From assembly GCF_000204055.1 (NCBI RefSeq), contig NW_006768788.1, forward strand, positions 509,115 through 573,114: a stretch of DNA of 64,000 nucleotides, written 5' to 3'. Origin of the DNA: Melampsora larici-populina 98AG31 (lineage: Eukaryota > Basidiomycota > Pucciniomycetes > Pucciniales > Melampsoraceae). Below, piece after piece: positions 59,134 to 64,000 of the stretch. Made by a program: the position numbers and the translations under genes. Numbering within the stretch: the stretch's first letter is position 1; each line of letters opens with the position of its first letter. The notes beneath the pieces were generated by a model. That model was not told the origin of the DNA, did not search any database, and saw nothing but the letters and a program-made list of their open reading frames with translations.

Positions 59134-60078
59134 AGTTTCGTTTCAGTTTTGAATTTTACCTAATATATGTGACTTAACCATCCTTGTAAAAAAAGATTAC
59201 GAACATTTTAGTTATTTTTTGATAATTAGCAGAAGAGCTTTCAAATGACAGAATAAAAAGACATTTATCTGGAATAATCCTATCCAAAGTTATTTCCATA
59301 AACATCTCACTTTCGAATTGAAATTCTTTTGAACCTTGAAGGCTTGCTGATCAGATCAGGATGGGTTCGTTTCATTAACTTGTGATGGCCAGATTTTTTT
59401 CGAAAAACCTTAGTCAGACATGGGAATCAACGCATAATAAACTTGAGAGTATGAGGGTACGGAATAATTTTGAGATGAAGAAGCGATTTGTAACTTGATC
59501 ATTGTCTTCTCACTCTCTTTCACTTTGATTACTTTTCGGGTTTTACTTTGTGACCATATGTCAATTGAACTCACAATTTTCAAATCAGTCTTGAAAAAGA
59601 TATCGAGAACTTTTGGAACTTTTTCTATCTTTCTGACAAAACAGGGCAAAAGAAAGACAGAAGATCAAATTTGGTGTAAAAATGAAATGAATTTTTTCTT
59701 AGAAGTCTACCTTTCATTCATTTCATAGTCGAAAATCCACAGTCACCAAATAACAAAAGAAAACAGTCGAAGAGAACGAAAATCGGGAATAGGTAAACAA
59801 AAACATACAGATCTAGAGGCCTTTCTGCCTTGGGGGAATTCTATAGTTGATGGAATTTGTTTTGGTATTTGCGAGGAGAACGAAAAGACTCAGAACTGAA
59901 GACAAGCAAGGTATGAAGAAAGTCGTGTATTGAGCTAAACAAAGATATAAGGAAAGACAAAGTTTTTGGTATGGATAAGTCTTGCGGTTCACCACACCTA
60001 CAGAGCTGTACAGGAAGACCTAAGGATCCATCATCCCCTGAGCCCGGTTTGAAAGCCAGAGACGTAAGAATCGAATCA
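59134..60078. other. Convergent 3' flanks
   Basis: 0.95 kb between DMC1 and the F-box-type gene, which converge. Short ORFs on both strands overlap and show nothing coherent. Confidence 0.5.
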
Positions 60079-61651
60079 TTATAGCGTAAAGCTTTCGTTT
60101 CCAATCATGACGTTGATAGGACCCACGAATGGGCTGATGGACGGGTTCACAGCATAACTCATTTTAGAGATATGAGCGGATATCTTGAGAGTACTACAGC
60201 AATCACTAAAAGCCTGTTCTTCTGCATTTAACTGCTTAGATTTAGATGGGACCACAAAGATTGAAAGTCGAATGGATTTAAGTTCTGGCCAAGAATGTGA
60301 AACGTATTCAGTCATTTCATTCCAATCGAATGTAGCCGTCGATTCAAGATTAAGTAACTTGATCTTTCGACAATTCTTATATTTCGAAATCGTATCTTCA
60401 CAACCTGGTCCCAAGATAAAAAGAGTTTCTAACTTTGGTAAATGAAAGTAAACTTCATCAACCCAATCTTCATCAGATTCTTCTGCTTCATCTCGATCTA
60501 GATAACTAGTACAGAGATAAAGGGTTTCCAAGTTAGGTGCGATATGTTCGAGAAACGGTCTCATCTCACGAAGAGCTAGATTAGGACATTGAAAGATATA
60601 TAAGTCTTTGAGTGTTTGAGTCCAAGGATAGTCTAGAAAAGATAGATCGAGAGCTGTGATATCAGAGATTCGTAATTTATTAAGACCCAAACGTGAAAGG
60701 TTCCATCCTAATGTCATCTTTGGATTAGTTTTTAAAGGAGATGTGAAACCTGAAACGTTTAAACTTTCAAGTAAAGGTAATTGATTCAAGAGAGCTGCTA
60801 AACATTCTTCTGGTAATCGATTTGGACGTTTGTTTTCGAAATTCATGGATTTCACATTACGTAAGTTTTGAGCAAACCGAATTAGATTAGCCACTAATTG
60901 AGTTAATTCATCTGAATCTAAAGATTCGCCTTCCAAAGCAGAAGCATCGAATGAGATTGTACGAATGTTTGGACAAAGACTTAAGATTTTTATGATCGTT
61001 TGAGCCGAAAAGGGTTTGATGGGACGTTTCCAAGAATGTTGAGGATCCATACGACCAATGATATTAGAAGAGAATGAAAGAGTTTGTTCAGGTGGATGGG
61101 TTTCTGATGATGATGATGAACTTCGAGAACTTGATGTAGTACAATCAGGTGATAATCTCATGGTAATCTCTTGTACGAATTCACCGTGTTTTGGTAAGAT
61201 GGTTTCAGTCCAAAAAGAAATTGGAATAGAGTATCGAGTTGGAAAGACTAGTTTCTAAAAAAAAAAATTAACCAATCCAAAGTATGTAAATCAGGATTCG
61301 ATTTTAATAAATCAAGACGAGATGAGATCAAATCAGATCTATATAGAGGAAAGATTGAAATCTACTCACATCCCATAAGAATGGTCTACATGCTTCATAT
61401 AACAATCGATTGACAGCACATAAACTTTGAAGAGTATTAAGGATCGGAACTTGATCATGTAAACAATTGATATAAGCCTTTGCTTGACCTGTTTTAGTGA
61501 TAAATTTGGCATTTGACCATCTACCAAAGATAGATTGTTCTCTTTGATCAGTTGATGATCGATTTGAATCTTCTACTATAAATTCAATGATCTTTTGTAT
61601 CACTTCGATAGGTAAATTTACTAGTTTGGGTTGGGGTTTGGGTTTGGTCAT
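60079..61651 (-). CDS. Probable F-box / leucine-rich-repeat protein
   Basis: Two exons on the minus strand, 61651-61370 and 61254-60079, closing to 485 residues. The N-terminus K-L-V-N-L-P-I-E-V-I-Q-K-I-I-E-F-I, with the downstream A-V-N-R-L-L-Y-E-A-C-R-P-F-L-W, has the layout of an F-box. The rest contains irregular leucine-rich strands (L-P-L-L-E-S-L-N-V-S-G, L-N-K-L-R-I-S-D-I-T-A-L-D-L, T-L-K-D-L-Y-I-F-Q-C-P-N-L, A-P-N-L-E-T-L-Y-L-C-T-S-Y-L, L-P-K-L-E-T-L-F-I-L-G). Such proteins usually act as substrate receptors of SCF ubiquitin ligases and are numerous in basidiomycetes. The F-box is diverged, so the assignment is moderate. The ATG at 61649-61651 is the first in frame. Confidence 0.72.
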
Positions 61652-61757
61652 TTTGTTTTTTCTTCGAAAGCTTGAATGATTTTTGAGTGAAACCTTTTGC
61701 AAGTCGTTTTGATCAGTTTGGTTTGATAGACTCTTCGATCAGTCTTAACTTTTTAGA

Positions 61758-62060
61758 TCGCCCTTGGTACAAGGCTACACCACCGGGGGCTCGTGACTGT
61801 CCAGAGGCGGTCACGGACGCCCGCCCCCAGGCGGTCACCCCCTCCGCGAAGCAGGGCGGTCATCGGGTGGTCAGTGAGTTGACCGCCCATGGGTGACCTC
61901 CAGGCGCGCCAGCCACTTGAGCGATACCCAGCGTGCCACCGCCCATTGATTGTGTGCTCCCCGGTAGAAGGCCGTCGGGGTGCTCGTTCGGCCGGCGTCA
62001 GGCCGCCAAGGGTGTTTCCCAATGCAGCCGACAGGATTCAATTCTCGCATTGGGGGCAGA
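61758..62060. repeat. GC-rich block with repeated GGCGGTCA words
   Basis: Composition shifts from AT-rich to strongly GC-rich at about 61758. GGCGGTCA occurs at 61806-61813, 61830-61837 and 61855-61862, with a variant GGTGGTCA just after and an inverted TGACCGCC at about 61880. Clustered short words at a sharp composition border suggest the subterminal end of a mobile element that could include the gene to the right, but no terminal inverted repeat or duplication was found. Confidence 0.45.
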
Positions 62061-62304
62061 CGGACTGGGGTACTGGGTGGTTCGCAATGATGAGAGTTAC
62101 GCTGGCTGGAGGCATGAAAGCCTGTGCATTCCGCAGATTTTGTTCCCAAACACGTACGGGATGTACAGACAAGTTGTAATATATCATATAATGGAAGTAG
62201 AAATTTTGTTGAAGCGAGCTCGTTTCCTATCAACAAGAGTGAAATAATGAAATGAAAACGCGGAAAACAAGTGCATCCTCTCGCTATGGCTATGAAGTAC
62301 TCGG

Positions 62305-64000
62305 TCAATCGTCCAGAGCCATAGGGCCCGCTCCTTCCAAAACCTGCATTTTTTCCCTGATCTCCTCATCAGACGGTAAGTCAAAAGTGACCCCTACGTC
62401 AATGTCTACAAAGTACCCTTTCCCATCGAAAGTGGCGCGATCTTCGTCGTAAATGATCTTGTAGAACCTGGATAAACAATATACACCTCCAAGTTTTGAT
62501 CAGCGTGCATCTTGCGCATCAGTCCGCATATAAAAAACTTACGCGGAAGCATACAAAGGCTCCTCCTGTGCCAATAGGTGCAGCTGGCTGTCCACTCGGT
62601 GCCAGATATTGGCTGTGCCCCCGCCGGCTCGAACTGATTGAAAGATGCGAATCGCCTCACGTCGCTAGTGTCAGAACCATCAAATTGTCGTCAGTGATGA
62701 CAACGAGATGATCGCCGCGGAAAACAAAAGGTGCTTACGAGGTAAGCGATACGGACTCGTTGAGTCCACGCCGTTTGAGCCCACAAGGTATCCACATCGC
62801 GATGTTCTTCGGTCCTATTGCAATGTTTCGCAATCTGAACAAGGGGTGCTTGCGTCAGTAGTGTGTTGAAAGAAAAATGATAAAAACAAAGCACCCAATT
62901 GGAAACACCCCAGTCACTTACTCGATGAGCAAGCCTCTTCAAGCTGGGGACCGTGCTGCCCTCGTTTTTGCGAATGTTATGCAACACCTGTTGCATAACA
63001 TCTGTCAGTAACTTCGACAGGACAATGAGACAGGAAGAGTGAGAGGACTCACTTCTTTGTGGAGACGTTCACGGGCGTGTTTACCCGCGTCCTTCACCAG
63101 TGTCGTGTACCGCTGGGTGGCCGCAACATCTTGAATGCCATTGACCACCGGGGGCAGTTGAGGAGTCGCCCAATCGCCAGGAATCTCTCTAATCTTTCTC
63201 TGTAGGTGTGATGTCAGAGCGCGAGAGTAGGGCCAAAGAGTGATAGTAGTTTGCTTACCTTGATGGTGTTAAAGAGGGAGTGAACTATCACGTCACCATT
63301 TGGTGACTTGAGTGCCGTATAACTGGCGATCTCGGCCAGTGACACACAGTCATAGGCGAAATGATACACCCGATCCTGTTTTGAAAGATAGGCATCACCA
63401 TCAATGACACACAAAACGGTAATCAATTGAGAAGGGGTAAGCTTACTTTGACCTTGTTGGAGTAATTCCAAGGTTCCGGCGCGCTTGGTGGGCCAGGCAA
63501 GGTGTTTGATGCCGCAGGTGGCTGAACAACCACTGGGCCATTTGCCCGTAGTGCATCCACCGCATCAGTGGCTTGGTCAAGCTTATTTGACACAGTGATA
63601 AACTTTTGGTCAAGCTTGTCTGACACAGACGCGAGATCCTCATCAACCTTATTGGTGAGGGTTGCGATCTCTTCCTCGACGCGGAGAGCCATAGTCGAGA
63701 GCTCCTGGTGGATGTGGTCAGACAGCACTATCATCTCGCGCTCGACTTTCAAGATCGCTGCCAAGATTCGATCGGTAGCTGCCCCATCACGGGAACCGGC
63801 GTCGTTTCCAAGCTGTTAACGGGAGTACGGATATCAGTAGAAGCAGCCGATGGGGCGGCACACGACATTGGTTTGAGGGCGAGATCGGTTGAGACTTACA
63901 CCCTCATTGGTCCCCCCATTGAGGCCACGTTGGGCATGCGCGAGTGCCGTAGCGCCTAAAGAGGGAGTTCCTTGAGGCACGGGTCATTTCCAAAACAATC
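62305..64000 (-). CDS. Multicopy coiled-coil family gene (5' end beyond or at window edge)
   Basis: Exons on the minus strand: about 63977-63900 (partial), 63812-63447, 63375-63259, 63199-63053, 62987-62922, 62834-62739, 62664-62543 and 62467-62305, all joining in frame. The N-terminal part is a coiled coil (heptads through E-I-A-T-L-T-N-K-V-D-E-D-L-A-S-V-S-D-K-L) followed by a Pro-rich linker. The rest is helical, with Y-T-T-L-V-K-D-A-G-K-H-A-R-E-R-L and L-W-A-Q-T-A-W-T-Q-R-V-R, and ends with F-Y-K-I-I-Y-D-E-D-R-A-T-F...T-F-D-L-P-S-D-E-E-I. I recall similar hypothetical proteins as multicopy in Puccinia, but know no function. The GC-rich composition unlike its left neighbours and a related fossil at 35 kb suggest spread by transposition or as part of an element. 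A TGA lies in frame just upstream of 63977, so the true start or an upstream exon is unresolved. Confidence 0.65.

Noticed and set aside
1..64000. CRISPR arrays, tRNA and rRNA genes
   Set aside because: No regularly spaced direct repeats, no A/B-box plus cloverleaf pattern and no rRNA sequence were seen; CRISPR would also be unexpected in a fungus.

Overview
The window is nuclear DNA from a basidiomycete, most likely a rust fungus (Pucciniales). Four things point there: short GT-AG introns (about 50-240 nt) in almost every gene, a C2H2 protein of the CON7 type, a large gene-poor repeat fraction, and secreted protein families whose style I associate with rusts. No species is claimed. No rRNA, tRNA or CRISPR array was recognised.

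Layout. 1-4990 (minus) is a GC-richer, decayed DIRS-like retroelement running off the left edge (reverse transcriptase/RNase H, gag-like ORF, broken upstream part). 6397-8486 (+) is an ER protein disulfide isomerase ending in HDEL. 10621-13548 (minus) is a 975-residue unrecognised protein with a signal-like N-terminus and two related C-terminal repeats. 18034-20861 (+) is a CON7-like zinc-finger regulator. 22863-24383 (minus) is a secreted expansin-like protein. 24.4-37.3 kb is gene-poor and repeat-rich: hairpin elements, a hAT-like non-autonomous element with an 8-bp target duplication, a MITE nested in another MITE (both with TTA duplications), and a fossil of a multicopy gene family. 37348-39997 (+) is an ankyrin-DHHC palmitoyltransferase (AKR1) and 40742-42028 (+) an RWD/GIR2-like protein. 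43118-44331 (minus) encodes a small secreted protein. 46214-46626 and 47977-48350 (+) are two related tiny secreted peptide precursors. 49875-51931 (+) is a polysaccharide lyase 14-like protein, 53191-55404 (minus) a BAR-SH3 protein, 57346-59133 (+) the meiotic recombinase DMC1, and 60079-61651 (minus) a probable F-box/LRR protein. From about 61758 the base composition becomes GC-rich again, and 62305-64000 (minus) carries a coiled-coil multi-exon gene related to the fossil at 35 kb.

The most unusual content is the pair of peptide precursors at 46.2-48.4 kb. Both have three exons with the same intron phases (1 then 2), a 55-nt first exon, a signal peptide, a basic processing-like site and a C-terminus of the form I-x-L-G-G-D...D-W. 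They sit in a neighbourhood of secreted proteins (43-52 kb), with an expansin elsewhere in the window, which fits a host-interacting fungus. Four housekeeping or secreted genes also contain microexons of 10, 23, 11 and 16 nt. In PDI and DMC1 the microexon falls directly at the active-site or Walker A motif, so automated gene calling is likely to get these models wrong.

All exon models were built by eye from splice signals and reading-frame closure; none has been tested against transcripts or a database.
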